Shown: piece by piece, positions 28,601 to 35,570 of the stretch
Numbering within the stretch: the stretch's first letter is position 1
Layout: each line of letters begins with the position of its first letter
Assembly (NCBI RefSeq): GCF_964355755.1
Contig: NC_092675.1
Coordinates: 17,437,312 to 17,497,311 of the forward strand
Reading direction: 5' to 3'
Source of the DNA: Antedon mediterranea
Taxonomy: Eukaryota; Echinodermata; Crinoidea; Comatulida; Antedonidae
Length of the DNA: 60,000 nucleotides
Program-made: the position numbers and the translations under genes
The notes under the pieces: model-generated
Database searches by the model: none
What the model saw: the letters and a program-made list of their open reading frames with translations, nothing else
What the model was told of the DNA's origin: nothing

Positions 28601-31600
28601 TAACTCGCAAATGGACATATGCCAGTTATTAATATTAATTATTATCTGGAGCTTGTCTTCTGTATACAGTATAATTATTATCGGGATAATGATACCCTAG
28701 GACTTTGCCCAGGGATATGCCTCCCTTATGTGAATTTGAATATAAATATGTGGGTGGGATCATACCCAAGGTAAGACTATATGAGGAACTAGTACAATAT
28801 TAGAGAAAAACTTCTTTAAAAAAAGCATGGATGAGAGATTAACTTACTTCCATCTAGTTACAAAAGCCCTGTAAGATGTACTTGTGGGTAAGGCAAGTGG
28901 TTTTCCATCGGCAAACACTTGGCAAGTAACATACAGGTCAGAACAACCTTCTTCATAAGCACCTGAGAATTGTAACTGCGGATCTTCTATCAATGATTTG
29001 TAGTTTAGGTTCTCTCGTTTACCTTCCAATGTACCTCTGCAAAAATAAACACATTTTATTTTGTATTATAGAGTGATCTGTGCTCGTATATATTTATGTT
29101 GTGCAAGTGACGAGACTTTCAAAGTGGCAGTCCACATTCTATTTCTGATTTGTTTTGTTGCTTTATTATTTAATCATTGTGCATAACATTAACATTGCAT
29201 TATTCCTTTTCGTGAAATGCTTACTTGAAGTAGAAGACGGCTGACAAAATGAATGAAATCTACTACAGAAGGTGTGATTATGAAATATGGGACTGCTGAC
29301 TCTTGAAGATATGCTTACTGACCAATTTTCCCCTATTTTAGTTTATTTTACATAATGGTTTGTAGGTCAAATAAATAAATGAAATTAAAAGAATTACAGT
29401 ACTTCGTTCAGCCCTGAGCTACATATTGTTAATGTAAACACAATAAACAAGAAGCTTATAACAACTTAATTGTTTAGTAATGTTGTCTCTAGAAACGCTA
29501 ATGTTTCCTAGTTTTAAGAATGTATAGCATATATCAGGCCCGTATCCAGGGGGGGTGCGTTGGGTGCAGACGCACCCCCCCCCCCCCAAGTCCCAAAAGG
29601 TCCACTATTTCCTCGGTTGGTATTTTTTCTTGTCTTGTTTAACTAAAGACAATATCATTATATATATACAAAATTTACATTATCAATGGTATACAAACAA
29701 AAATATGTTAATATAAAATGAAAAAATACCGGTAATTAAATTACGGAATCTGAACTGACTACAAACTCGATGTAAAACATGCGCAGTCGATCATGTGACG
29801 ACAAGCAATAGCTAAAATTAGCGCTTCATGTACGCGGTACGCGGTAAAGTGTTTGCTGGAAATACAGACAACTTAACCGGCGGTGGTAAAGACGTGTCTG
29901 GAAATACAGACACTATCGAATACGGCGCCTAAACAAGGGAAGGAAGGCCAACTCAGACAGCGTCGTACGACGCTGTCTGAGTTGGCCTTTAAACATCATG
30001 AAAGCGTTAAGTTCTGGTGTTCATCGTTCAACTAGCCCAAGCCACAACAAAGAGTCTTAAATCAATCTTTAGAACGTCAAATAACGCAAATTTTGCCGGG
30101 GCCTTCGGCGCCTGAACCCTGGCCGGGGGCCCTTGGCGGCCCCCTGGCCCCCAGCCATTGTTGCTCGCTTCGCTCGCACCCCCCCATTATAAAATACGGG
30201 CCTGTATATAAATTTACTTTTTTTATTCACCTATGAAAGACCTCTTCAAATACAAGGAAAATAAGAAATGCAACAACAACAGAATTTATTAAAATGTAAT
30301 GTACAGTAATATAATTATAATAAAAACATGATATGAAGCATCTTCTATCTAATTACAAGAATTTATTTTACTTCTGCTGCTGACACTGAATACACTATTT
30401 CATGTCTTATTTTTGTTTATCTTTTTTGTGTAAATCTACTACATAAAAACAATTAAAAGTATAACATTATATAATGATGCAACTATTCATTTATTTATTT
30501 CAACAATATTTTACGAGGGTGGTCCATCAAGCTGAATTGAGCATTATGGACCCTCACAAAAAACAATTTGATAAAGACAACATAATTTTAAAATTAAATT
30601 AAAAAATAAAAATTTCTAAAATTAATAATTACACACCAACATATTTCTTTATCAAAAATCTTTAATTTGTTTCACGAGAAACAACATGTAAAAAAAAATG
30701 GTTTATAGCCATTATAATATGACCATAACAGCGTCCTCTATAGATCGCCAACATTCTTGATGTCCTGTGAGGCCTCCGTACTTTTATCGGCAGGCCTACC
30801 GATGATTTTCGCGAAGCTAAACTGGCGATGGATTTCTGAAGAGTGCTCAATTAATAATTGATTAAAAATATAAACAAAAAATGATCATTATCTTGTTGAT
30901 TAAAAGGCGACTTACAATTTCTGAAACCAATCGGAGCTATGCCTTCTGGCAGCTGTTTCCTCACAGCTGCTACGTCACTATTTCTGCTGACCGGGGATTC
31001 CCCTTTTTAAAAAACATGCATAACTGTACGATGGTTTTTCCATGGTCAAAATGTAGCGTCTAATTTTAACTAAAATACCTGCATGTAAAACGATCATATT
31101 GGCGATGAGATCCTTTTTTTTTTTGAGTATTTTTTATTTCTTCATTATGAAAAGTCATATAATATTTAATAATATTAAATATTAACAATAGACATATACT
31201 TGTCATCAATAAATGCAAATGATCAATAAGTAGCCCATAACACTCTCTACTGTTGAAGAAAGATTCTTAATTGTGGCTTTGCTAACTAATTTTGAAATCA
31301 TATTAAATTAACATTTTCGAAACTTTAAATCAGTGGTAATCTTTTTAGAAACTTTCAAAACAAGGAACTATTTTTTTAAATGATTTTCAAGAAGCACATT
31401 AGTCATTACTCCATTAAAACCTGTAAAATGAAAACTAAATGAACAAGGTGGTCGATATCAAACGCAACCGATATGATTAAAACAGCATACTAGCTGTGGA
31501 CGACTTTGCGGTGGGACTACTTTGCGGTGTGGCGACTTTGCGGTGGGGCGACTTTGCGGTGGGTCGACCCTGCGGTGGGGCGACTTTGCGGTGGGGCGAC

Positions 31601-33438
31601 TTGACTCGATCCAAAGTCGCCCACTACAAAGTCGCCCCATCGCAAAGTCGCCCCATCGCAAAGTCGGCCCATCGCAAAGTCGCCCCAACGCAAAGTCGCA
31701 TGTTTTTTTAAAAGGGGACTCCCCGACGGTCAGCAGAAAGACGTTTGAGGAAACAGATACCAGAAGGCGCAGCTCCGATTGGTTTCAGATTGCGAGTCCC
31801 CTTTTATTCAACAGCACAATGATCATTTTACTGAAGAAATTCTTTTCAACCCTTGGTTATAGAACATTCTAATTATCATGCCTTTAAATGTTTATGTGTT
31901 TATTTAATTTTAAATTAAACAAGACAGTGAAGAGGCACGGAATAATACGTACACGGACGTACGACGAATACACACACGCACGCCGTCATCATTTACAACA
32001 TAAGTGGTGATATGATGCAATTTTATAATGGATATAATGATGGGATTGCCTTTCCAGGCTTATAATCAATGTTAATTGTAATACTAATAGTAAACTGAAT
32101 GTTTATAAATAATTTGTTTTATGTAATTTGTTGCATATAAAATAAAAGACACAGTACAGATGTACGTTCCCTATAAAATATTTCACATTTAAATAATTAC
32201 AGTATGTACTGTTAAATGACATTATGCCGAATAATACTATAATCTTAAACTATGTTTACAATTGTCATTTTTTAAGGCACACATTTTTCTTATCATAAAC
32301 CTGTAAAATAAAAAAAAATCAATTATTAATATAGCCCTAATAATATACAAATAATGAATGTTTATGAGTGCAATGGTACAAATAATGGCACGAGGTGAAT
32401 GATGAAAGGTTATATCAACGAGGCAAAGCCGAGTTGATATAACCTTTCATCATTCACCAAGTGCCATTATTTGTACCATTACACGAATACAAAACATTCA
32501 TTGTTTGTTTTATATAACATCTAGACGTTTTTTTTTCGTACACAAAAATTTTTCAAAAAGTACTATTTAACGATCGTTGAATAGTGCGTACTATTGCACG
32601 CCATGTGACCCACATTCGTCCAATCAAATGACAGGAATTTATATAGGTGTTATATAATAATAAATATTCATCGATCAAAGTAAAAATAATCTAGATCGTA
32701 ACATCATTTTATCGCGACCAAAATTAAACGCGACCGATTTCAAACGGGACTGATATAACATTGTAAAACTCCGGCGGGGTTTCCCCATCTTCAGATGGTG
32801 CGTTGCGACAACAGCGGAGTAATTACGGGGGTTTCCCTCTGGTGAGCTAGCACGTTAGTGCGACCGCGGAGTGATTAGTCGGGGCTTCCTCTCTGATGAT
32901 GGGGGAGTGTGCGATCGTGTGACCTGATCTGAGACTACATGGCGGGGCTTCCCATTTTATGCCTACACGTTCCGTGTTTTGTGTATCATTGCGATATTTT
33001 ATGCACTTGTAAACTATTTTAACGTTTTGGGGCGACTTTGCGATGGGGCGACTTTGCGATGGGGCGACTTTGTGTTGGGGTGACTTTGCGATGGGGCGAC
33101 TTTGCATTGGGGCGACTTTGCGATGGGGCGACTTTGCGAAGGGGCGACCGTGTCGGGGCGACTTTGCTATGGGGCGACTGTGTAAGGGGCGACTTTGCGA
33201 TGGGGCGACTTGACTAGCATCCCACTTTACCTACCCTACTAGGATAGATAGGCCTAGCCTAGATAGAAGAAGTAGCTAGCCTAGCTAGCTAGGCCTAGGC
33301 CTAGCCTAGGCTATATTTTATACATAATTAAACAATAATAATGCAATAACAGTATATTGGACCTTACATCTTCAACTGAATGTTTAGGCTGACATCACAA
33401 CTATAAACATAGAAAAATCTGTCTACTCCATCGATCAT
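1659..33438 (-). CDS. PIK3C3: VPS34/PIK3C3, catalytic class III phosphatidylinositol 3-kinase (18 coding exons)
   Basis: Joining 18 GT-AG exons gives an unbroken 2643-bp reading frame (880 residues plus stop; the human protein has 887). The enzyme phosphorylates phosphatidylinositol to PI3P on endosomes and phagophore initiation sites, in complexes with VPS15, Beclin-1 and ATG14 or UVRAG (family knowledge). Order: C2 domain (about 1-205), linker, helical PIK domain (about 290-520), kinase domain (about 525-880). Seen directly: ATP-binding lysine about K627 in [13 protein letters not shown], catalytic loop [12 protein letters not shown] (D736, H738, N741), [18 protein letters not shown] with the DFG aspartate at 754, and the membrane-binding C-terminal helix ending HKFAQ-YWRR. 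The start methionine opens a 23-residue exon matching the family N-terminus ([15 protein letters not shown]). Exon phases agree throughout. One oddity is a phosphate-binding loop lacking the usual glycines. The exons are single-copy and intact, so the gene is presumably functional. Introns make up over 90 percent of the span and hold most repeats of this half of the window. Confidence 0.97.
1923..2048 (-). CDS. PIK3C3: VPS34 coding exon 17 (residues 835-876)
   Basis: [20 protein letters not shown] and [15 protein letters not shown]: the C-terminal helices that contact the membrane and regulate activity. Acceptor TTTTTAG, donor GTAATG. Confidence 0.97.
2220..2310 (-). CDS. PIK3C3: VPS34 coding exon 16 (residues 804-834)
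   Basis: [20 protein letters not shown], then [10 protein letters not shown], the kinase C-lobe helices. Acceptor ATTTTAG, donor GTAGTC. Confidence 0.96.
2640..2765. repeat. Dispersed repeat (second copy near 48055-48170)
   Basis: The block starting CAAATGGCGACC, with TTAATACGTATTTACA, TATTGTCAAAGTATTGCA and GCCCATAAATTTAC, recurs near 48055-48170 in the same orientation. The end CTCATAAATTTACCTAC is repeated again at 2765-2783. Function unknown; no ORF. Confidence 0.7.
2795..4840. mobile_element. Element bounded by 350-bp inverted repeats
   Basis: Bases 2795-3160 and 4468-4840 are reverse complements with scattered mismatches. Landmarks on the left are GGCCTGTCTTCAACATTATG, TCGTAGGAGGAGATAGG, GTATACCCC and GGGTTACATCAGGTGG, and all recur inverted on the right. 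The 1.3-kb interior contains LINE-like coding remnants (3790-4400). A third, more diverged copy of the inner arm is at 5195-5285. Target duplications were not resolved, so this may be a TIR element or two opposed dispersed repeats. Confidence 0.65.
3790..6490 (+). mobile_element. Decayed CR1/L2-like LINE (linker and reverse transcriptase)
   Basis: Pieces in order on the plus strand. [20 protein letters not shown] ... [10 protein letters not shown] (4090-4240) is the linker after the endonuclease in CR1-group LINEs. [45 protein letters not shown] (5830-5990) is the start of the reverse transcriptase. [11 protein letters not shown] ... [13 protein letters not shown] (6080-6185) follows. After a frameshift come GTPQGC and FADDM near 6195-6300, then [11 protein letters not shown] (6415-6450). 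Stops and frameshifts break it throughout and the inverted-repeat arm at 4468-4840 interrupts it, so it is inactive. It lies antisense to VPS34 in intron 15. Confidence 0.8.
6490..7805. other. VPS34 intron 15, remainder without recognisable feature
   Basis: AT-rich intron sequence. Short ORFs at 6673-7183 show no family signature. A 27-bp stretch next to the donor (about 7762-7788) recurs inverted near 19636-19662, showing that a small dispersed repeat reaches the exon 15 edge. Confidence 0.5.
7806..8275 (-). CDS. PIK3C3: VPS34 coding exon 15 (residues 648-804), kinase core
   Basis: Largest exon. [47 protein letters not shown], catalytic loop DRHLDN, DFG activation loop, [20 protein letters not shown]. 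All catalytic residues are present. Donor GTATGT splits an arginine codon; the following intron is 5.5 kb and full of repeats. Confidence 0.98.
9011..9040. repeat. Perfect 13-bp inverted repeat with TTCG loop
   Basis: TTCGCCAATTTGG, TTCG and then the exact complement CCAAATTGGCGAA. It lies in VPS34 intron 14 about 730 bp from exon 15. It is probably the centre or end of a small foldback element; further GCAAAA(T/A) and TCGC words follow to 9150. Confidence 0.7.
9155..9545. repeat. Dispersed repeat, related copies near 34765-35040 and 59150-59450
   Basis: Starts ACAAGAAATATTTCTTAC (itself palindromic), then AAAAAACG, and contains GAATGTGTCATTTTAATG, TCACATAATAGTTATTCAC, GTCTGATTTTATTAATC. The 34.8-kb copy shares the first half and the 59.2-kb copy the second half. 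No coding capacity is seen. Confidence 0.65.
9700..9758 (-). pseudogene. Duplicated 3' end of VPS34 exon 14 lying in the intron
   Basis: Bases 9700-9758 repeat 9774-9832 (the last coding bases of exon 14) with one or two substitutions, at an offset of 74. The copy lacks an acceptor and the consensus donor, and is followed by intron sequence. It is a local tandem duplication of an exon edge, not an alternative exon. Confidence 0.8.
9767..10033 (-). CDS. PIK3C3: VPS34 coding exon 14 (residues 559-647), kinase N-lobe
   Basis: [46 protein letters not shown]. Carries the ATP-binding lysine (about K627). The phosphate-binding loop reads TTEDDEY, without the glycine pair of the human TEDGGKY. Acceptor TTTGACAG, donor GTAAGT. 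Its last 60 bases are duplicated in the intron just downstream (9700-9758). Confidence 0.97.
10034..11244. other. VPS34 intron 13, right part, with a small hairpin
   Basis: Mostly featureless AT-rich sequence. At 10659-10700, GCCGACTGGCTAT and ATAGCCAGTCGGC form a perfect 13-bp hairpin with a 16-base loop. A (TA)n tract lies at 11226-11244. The 105-residue ORF at 10822 has no recognisable motif. Confidence 0.55.
11245..11706. repeat. Direct repeats (about 90 bp) flanking the tRNA-like gene
   Basis: 11245-11337 and 11613-11706 are about 90 percent identical: TTTCAAAAA, ATTAAATAATTTTCAGTGTA, CCGGG(C/T)GGTTTGGAATTTAT, TTCTATGCCTGTTGTGTTTA, then a TA tract. The 275 bp between them hold the tRNA-like gene, so the block looks like a duplication around it. 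Confidence 0.8.
11513..11584 (+). tRNA. tRNA-like gene, apparent anticodon ATC
   Basis: A complete cloverleaf can be drawn. Acceptor: GCCCCAG with TTGGGGC (7 pairs with one G-T). D stem: GTCT/GGGC. Anticodon stem: CTGC/GCAG with an outer A-A mismatch and 7-base loop ATATCAA. T arm: CCGAG-TTCGAGT-CTCGG. The A box (TGGTCTAATGG) and B box (GGTCCGAGTTCGAGTC) are present and a 7-T terminator follows at 11587. The anticodon ATC (Asp, GAU) is not normally used in eukaryotes and the body does not look like an Asp tRNA. It is therefore either a tRNA pseudogene, a SINE head, or an odd tRNA. Antisense to VPS34, in intron 13. Confidence 0.65.
11811..11927 (-). CDS. PIK3C3: VPS34 coding exon 13 (residues 520-558)
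   Basis: [20 protein letters not shown], then [10 protein letters not shown], matching family VMRSLLAAQQTFV...RESGNRKKK. The acceptor at 11928 (GTTTTTAG) was preferred to a later AG because it restores the residues missing against the family. The neighbouring intron 12 contains the 20-bp minisatellite. Confidence 0.94.
12341..13138. repeat. Minisatellite of about 39 copies of a 20-bp unit
   Basis: Unit ACTTGCTTATCTTTTATTTT with variants carrying TATCCT, TAGTTT, TTGTAT or GCTAAT. Because 20 is not a multiple of 3, each frame cycles through three phases of the same peptide ([20 protein letters not shown]), which explains the long hydrophobic ORFs here. It lies in VPS34 intron 12. On the VPS34-sense strand it is an A/G-rich array. 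Confidence 0.95.
13655..13850 (+). mobile_element. tRNA-derived SINE
   Basis: GTGATGGTGTAATGGTAAT resembles an RNA polymerase III A box and GGGTTCGAGGTT a B box, about 40 bases apart as in tRNA. A unique tail follows (GGCAAGATGCTTTACTCTCA, TGCACTGCTGGC). Inserted in VPS34 intron 12, antisense to the gene. Confidence 0.65.
13915..14091 (-). CDS. PIK3C3: VPS34 coding exon 12 (residues 461-519)
   Basis: [46 protein letters not shown]: end of the helical domain and entry to the kinase N-lobe. Acceptor TTTTTTCAG, donor GTAAAG. Confidence 0.97.
14217..14307 (-). CDS. PIK3C3: VPS34 coding exon 11 (residues 430-460), variable linker
   Basis: Ser/Asn/Asp-rich linker ([18 protein letters not shown] ... 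DDRDEE) where the human protein also has a low-complexity Ser-rich insert. Supported by phase and flanking exons rather than by similarity. A second AG six bases further in (start 14301) would keep the frame, so the exact acceptor is uncertain by two codons. Confidence 0.85.
14308..15200. other. VPS34 intron 10, nothing recognised
   Basis: AT-rich intron with short tracts (ATACGATATTTTT and TATCTG(TATCTG)n near 14640-14745). No coding or RNA signature is visible. Confidence 0.5.
15201..15322 (-). CDS. PIK3C3: VPS34 coding exon 10 (residues 390-430)
   Basis: [20 protein letters not shown] (helical domain), then a charged tail ending RREAEAERE. Acceptor TTTAAAG, donor GTAGCC. The tail is the start of the poorly conserved insertion seen in the family. 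Confidence 0.95.
16490..16768 (-). CDS. PIK3C3: VPS34 coding exon 9 (residues 297-389), helical PIK domain
   Basis: [52 protein letters not shown]. This is the start of the helical accessory domain that packs against the kinase domain. Acceptor TGTTCAG, donor GTATGT. Confidence 0.97.
17573..17677 (-). CDS. PIK3C3: VPS34 coding exon 8 (residues 262-296)
   Basis: [14 protein letters not shown] and then [13 protein letters not shown], the conserved linker between the C2 and helical domains. Acceptor ATTTTAG, donor GTGAGT. Confidence 0.97.
17896..17967 (-). CDS. PIK3C3: VPS34 coding exon 7 (residues 238-261)
   Basis: [20 protein letters not shown] then EMLM; VKVPDP is the family anchor. Acceptor TTTCATAG, donor GTGAGT. 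Confidence 0.94.
20415..20510 (-). CDS. PIK3C3: VPS34 coding exon 6 (residues 206-237)
   Basis: [18 protein letters not shown], then [10 protein letters not shown], matching family SSNFMYLMVEF...YGIVYYEK. Acceptor CAACAG, donor GTGAGT, phase 0 at both ends. Confidence 0.96.
20832..20865. mobile_element. Solo end of the transposon family found complete at 35059-41854
   Basis: GTAATCTTAG, GGGGTCTTAGCTTTCG and TGACACCC are the same blocks that form the right terminus of the 6.8-kb element. No matching left end was found nearby, so only one terminus, or a deleted copy, remains in VPS34 intron 5. Confidence 0.6.
21498..21708 (-). CDS. PIK3C3: VPS34 coding exon 5 (residues 135-205)
   Basis: Contains [13 protein letters not shown], the variable [14 protein letters not shown] stretch, then [19 protein letters not shown]. 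The last block is one of the most conserved of the N-terminal half. Donor GTAAGT after INE. Confidence 0.97.
21709..22917. other. VPS34 intron 4, left part, nothing firm
   Basis: AT-rich. Two ETS-like words (ACCGGAAG near 22307 and CCGGAAGTG near 22331) lie close together and could mark an internal promoter, but no exon is seen. The small ORF at 22689-22871 is not recognisable. Confidence 0.35.
22927..23882. mobile_element. 956-bp TIR transposon (copy 1), 9-bp target duplication
   Basis: Flanked by the identical 9-mer GTTTTAATG (22918-22926 and 23883-23891). Ends are TAGTCTGGG...TCCAGACGGAG and, on the other side, the complement of TAGACTTGCCCCAAGTCTG, each end being itself a small palindrome. 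No transposase ORF, so it is non-autonomous. A second copy in opposite orientation lies at 35571-38789. A 9-bp duplication fits Mutator-like elements best, and Merlin elements less well. Confidence 0.85.
24206..24291 (-). CDS. PIK3C3: VPS34 coding exon 4 (residues 107-135)
   Basis: Reads [19 protein letters not shown] and then [10 protein letters not shown], the end of the C2 beta-sandwich. Acceptor TTTTTTAG, donor GTAAAT; ends with two bases of a glycine codon completed by exon 5. The intron between exons 4 and 5 holds the 956-bp TIR transposon. Confidence 0.96.
24292..26562. other. VPS34 intron 3, no firm feature
   Basis: Relatively GC-richer patch at 24970-25460, ending in an imperfect inverted repeat around TTAGGTCGCAAATGCGAC. 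Otherwise plain AT-rich intron. The ORFs at 24972-25370 overlap on both strands without motif support. Confidence 0.4.
26563..26620 (-). CDS. PIK3C3: VPS34 coding exon 3 (residues 87-106)
   Basis: Short 58-bp exon reading [19 protein letters not shown], equal to the family WNEW...LPRNAQ block of the C2 domain. Acceptor TTATTAG, donor GTACGT. It abuts the satellite-ended transposon that begins at 26675. Confidence 0.96.
26675..27609. mobile_element. 935-bp TIR element with 17-bp satellite ends, TA target
   Basis: Outer ends CCGTAAAACCTCGAAAAG on the left and the complement on the right (GGTTT or GATTTTACGG), each bordered by TA (26673-26674, 27610-27611). The subterminal regions are inverted arrays of the 17-bp unit GGGCTTCTTTTCGAGAT (about 6 copies at 26690-26850 and about 7 at 27385-27605). 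The interior 26860-27380 has a 144-residue ORF of unknown nature. A TA target suggests the Tc1/mariner group; there is no transposase. In VPS34 intron 2, 55 bp from exon 3. Confidence 0.8.
27620..28847. other. VPS34 intron 2, left part, nothing recognised
   Basis: AT-rich intron sequence without repeat arrays, convincing ORF or RNA signature. Confidence 0.45.
28848..29036 (-). CDS. PIK3C3: VPS34 coding exon 2 (residues 24-87)
   Basis: Acceptor TTTTTGCAG, then [17 protein letters not shown], followed by [12 protein letters not shown] and GKPLALP, all C2-domain core; donor GTAAGT. Begins with one base and ends with two bases of split codons, both matching the neighbours. Confidence 0.97.
29535..30204. 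mobile_element. hAT-like non-autonomous element with internal perfect palindrome
   Basis: Ends CAGGCCCGTATCCAGGG and, inverted, CAGGCCCGTATTTTATAATG; both continue into G-runs and GTGCG. CAGxxxCGTA termini are common among hAT transposons (family knowledge). The expected 8-bp duplication is not clear because both flanks are TA-rich. Inside, 29944-29989 is a perfect 46-bp palindrome centred on GTCGTACGAC, and 30090-30180 is GC-rich (GGCCTTCGGCGCC). Lies in VPS34 intron 1. Confidence 0.7.
30870..33213. mobile_element. Cluster of satellite-ended foldback elements (16-bp GGGGCGACTTTGCGAT arrays)
   Basis: Arrays of GGGGCGACTTTGCG(A/G)T run forward at 31497-31605, reversed at 31612-31703 and forward again at 33029-33213. 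The second and third form inverted ends around a 1.3-kb body. Bases 30880-31060 and 31690-31870 are an inverted pair (TTTTTAAAAGGGGA, GTCAGCAGAAA, AGAAGGCGCA). The body 31700-32200 resembles the interior of the 42760-44557 element (TTTTTTAAAAGGG, AATAAAAGACACAG). Remnants of that element's TIR unit (CGCGACCGATTTCAAACG) occur near 31450 and 32725. Located in VPS34 intron 1. Confidence 0.7.
32353..32502. repeat. 150-bp near-perfect hairpin
   Basis: Left arm (AATGAATGTTT, AATGGTACAAATAATGGCAC, GAATGATGAAAGGTTATATC) and right arm are complementary over about 70 bp, with few mismatches and a loop of only about 5-10 bases near 32427. It sits inside the satellite-ended element. It may be a MITE or a by-product of foldback DNA; as RNA it would form a long stem. 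Confidence 0.8.
33368..33438 (-). CDS. PIK3C3: VPS34 coding exon 1 (residues 1-24, start codon)
   Basis: ATG at 33438 opens [16 protein letters not shown], continuing to NIQLK plus two bases of the next codon; donor GTAAGG follows at 33367. YSCDxxxNxQLKI is the conserved start of the VPS34 C2 domain. No upstream in-frame ATG was chosen because the family begins about here. Intron 1 is 4.3 kb. Confidence 0.93.
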
Positions 33439-33499
33439 CTTTGTTTTGGTGGTAGACTAGGCCTAGGCTAGTCCTCCTCTCTTCAATTTGCATTCAAAA

Positions 33500-33560
33500 C
33501 ACAGTATCGGAAGTACAGGGTAAAAGGTCAAACTGGGCGACGCCATTTCACAGCATGAAG
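33500..33560 (-). promoter_or_regulatory. Candidate VPS34 promoter (ETS and YY1-like sites)
   Basis: Upstream of the VPS34 start codon lie CGGAAGT (33508-33514, ETS/GABP core), AAAGGTCA (33523-33530) and, on the minus strand, GAAATGGCG (33541-33549), the core of the YY1 motif AAnATGGCG. ETS plus YY1 sites close to the start are typical of animal housekeeping promoters. No TATA box is seen at a fitting place. The transcription start is not visible from sequence alone. Confidence 0.45.
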
Positions 33561-33599
33561 CAGCGCCCTCTCCAAACTAGGAAGTCAAAACTTTGGCTA

Positions 33600-35049
33600 T
33601 ATAAAAGACCACATAAATTACATCAACACATATTCTTGCCAAAAAGCACAGTGTAGTTTTTATAAAATTAAATATATTGTTAATCGGAATGGAATTAATA
33701 ATTTCTTGGTAATCTAGCATTGTTTGTATACGAGGATCATATAGAATGCGTTCGCTAACTATATACCGTTTCTCTTTTCATGAATCATAACTTACTTCCA
33801 GCAATTGTTCAAAATAATTTCATTTTATGCTCAGCTGTCCACGATAAAAATATACTCAACAAAAACACCAATTCTACCCACAATTTAAAAGAACCACTCA
33901 AAAATCAGTTAGTATAGTCAAGGGGTTGAACTTTGGCGTGATATACCTGAGACTAAAGTTACTTAAGAATCCTATAACTTTTAAAATAAAATTACTTTTG
34001 CAATACTCTGATTAAAACAGGTATTTTTTACAATTACATTTACTCTCTGAGAAAACTATATTTTTTCATTTTTTCTTAAAAGTTACATTTTGTTTGCCTA
34101 TGCCCTTGTGCCTTTTTTCATATTTCTATTTATATACTGTTTTACTTAAAAGCTGCGGCTTCAGAGATTCCCCCTTTCCTTTCTTTCATTTTTGTAATAT
34201 AATGAACATAGACATACATTTATGAGTATGTCTATGTTTTTTGTTGTGAATGGAAGATAAAGAGACAAACAAATATTAGATTATTATTTGTTATATTAAA
34301 TAATGTTTTTGAACACATTTACGGCTGCCATCTTGTTGGTTCCCCCTTTTCAGTCTGGAGTACGTCCTCTAGTGTTCTTATTACATTTCTGTTTGGAATC
34401 ACTTTTCAGTCTGGAGTACGCCCTCTAGCCTTCGGCTTATTACATCTCGCTGCTATATAAAAGATAGTGTCACTATCTTTGCTATTATATTATATTATAT
34501 TATTATTATATTTGTTATTATATTATATTAGATACAATAGGTTGCTCATTATAAAATAATTTTCAAACTATAGAGGGCACTATAATATTTTAACAAAATA
34601 TTAGACTATAGAGGGCGCTAGTAAAGTTTAAATGTAGTAGTGGTATTTATACTAGTAAACATAGTTATATGTTAGGCAAAAAATAAAATACGATGCCAAC
34701 AAAGGTTAGGCCTGTAGGATAATTAATAATAATTCCTAATGTTCTACCGCTCCACCGCCATAACATAAACAAGAAATATTTCTTACAAAAAACGCTGCTC
34801 GCTTATTGAAAAATATTTTTTATTTCAAATGTTTTTGAATGTGTCATTTTATTGTCACATAATAGATAGTTATTTTACCTGAAAAAATGTAATTTAAAGC
34901 AACAAATACTTAAATTGTCTGTCAGACAATGGTTTTTGGGTTTCTTTTCATTTTTTATATGTGAATAAATATTACTTTTTTGTTACAGAAGTGAATACTC
35001 AATTTCTGTCACTTTAGTTAATTTTATTGCTAAGGTCAAATCTGGGGGT
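33600..35049. other. Intergenic sequence left of the nested transposons
   Basis: AT-rich. A diverged direct repeat CTTTTCAGTCTGGAGTACG, then (T/C)CCTCTAG, occurs at about 34347 and 34405. Two related TATAGAGGGC(A/G)CTA words occur near 34570 and 34610. 34765-35040 is a copy of the dispersed repeat of 9155-9545. No gene is seen. Confidence 0.5.
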
Positions 35050-35570
35050 CACTTCATCGGGTGTCACGAAAGCTCAGACCACGAAAGCTCAGACCCCCTA
35101 AGACCTAAGATCACGAAAGCTAAGACCCAACACCTAAGATTACAAATACTAAGATATACTACAGCTTAAAAACAATACTTGTTTATCCATACATAATTTT
35201 AAACACAGTAGGTTTCATTTATTACCATAAATATAATTTAATACTACCGCAAAACATAGATAAACTCACATTATTTTCGCCCGTTGAGTAAATGTATATT
35301 TTTTCTTTACAACAAACAAACTTGACGGGTTGTTTGTTGGTATATATTTACTCCATTGTGTTGCTTCAGAGGATGTTTTTCTTACGCACCTGCCTTTCTT
35401 GTATTTTGACTCCAAATTTGTTGACTAACTTTATCCTGAACACACACTTTAAAATTAGGACTTATAAGTACTTTCAGAAGGAGAAACACATAATAACAAA
35501 TAAATAAATCCTTTAAATTGATGATTTTACAGATGTGTTTCTTTGTATACTGTAATGACAATGTAACTCC

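Noticed and set aside
31497-33213. CRISPR-like regularly spaced repeats, here and at 26690-27605
   Set aside because: Units are contiguous 16-17 bp satellites in opposed orientations forming transposon ends, in an animal genome; there are no unique spacers.
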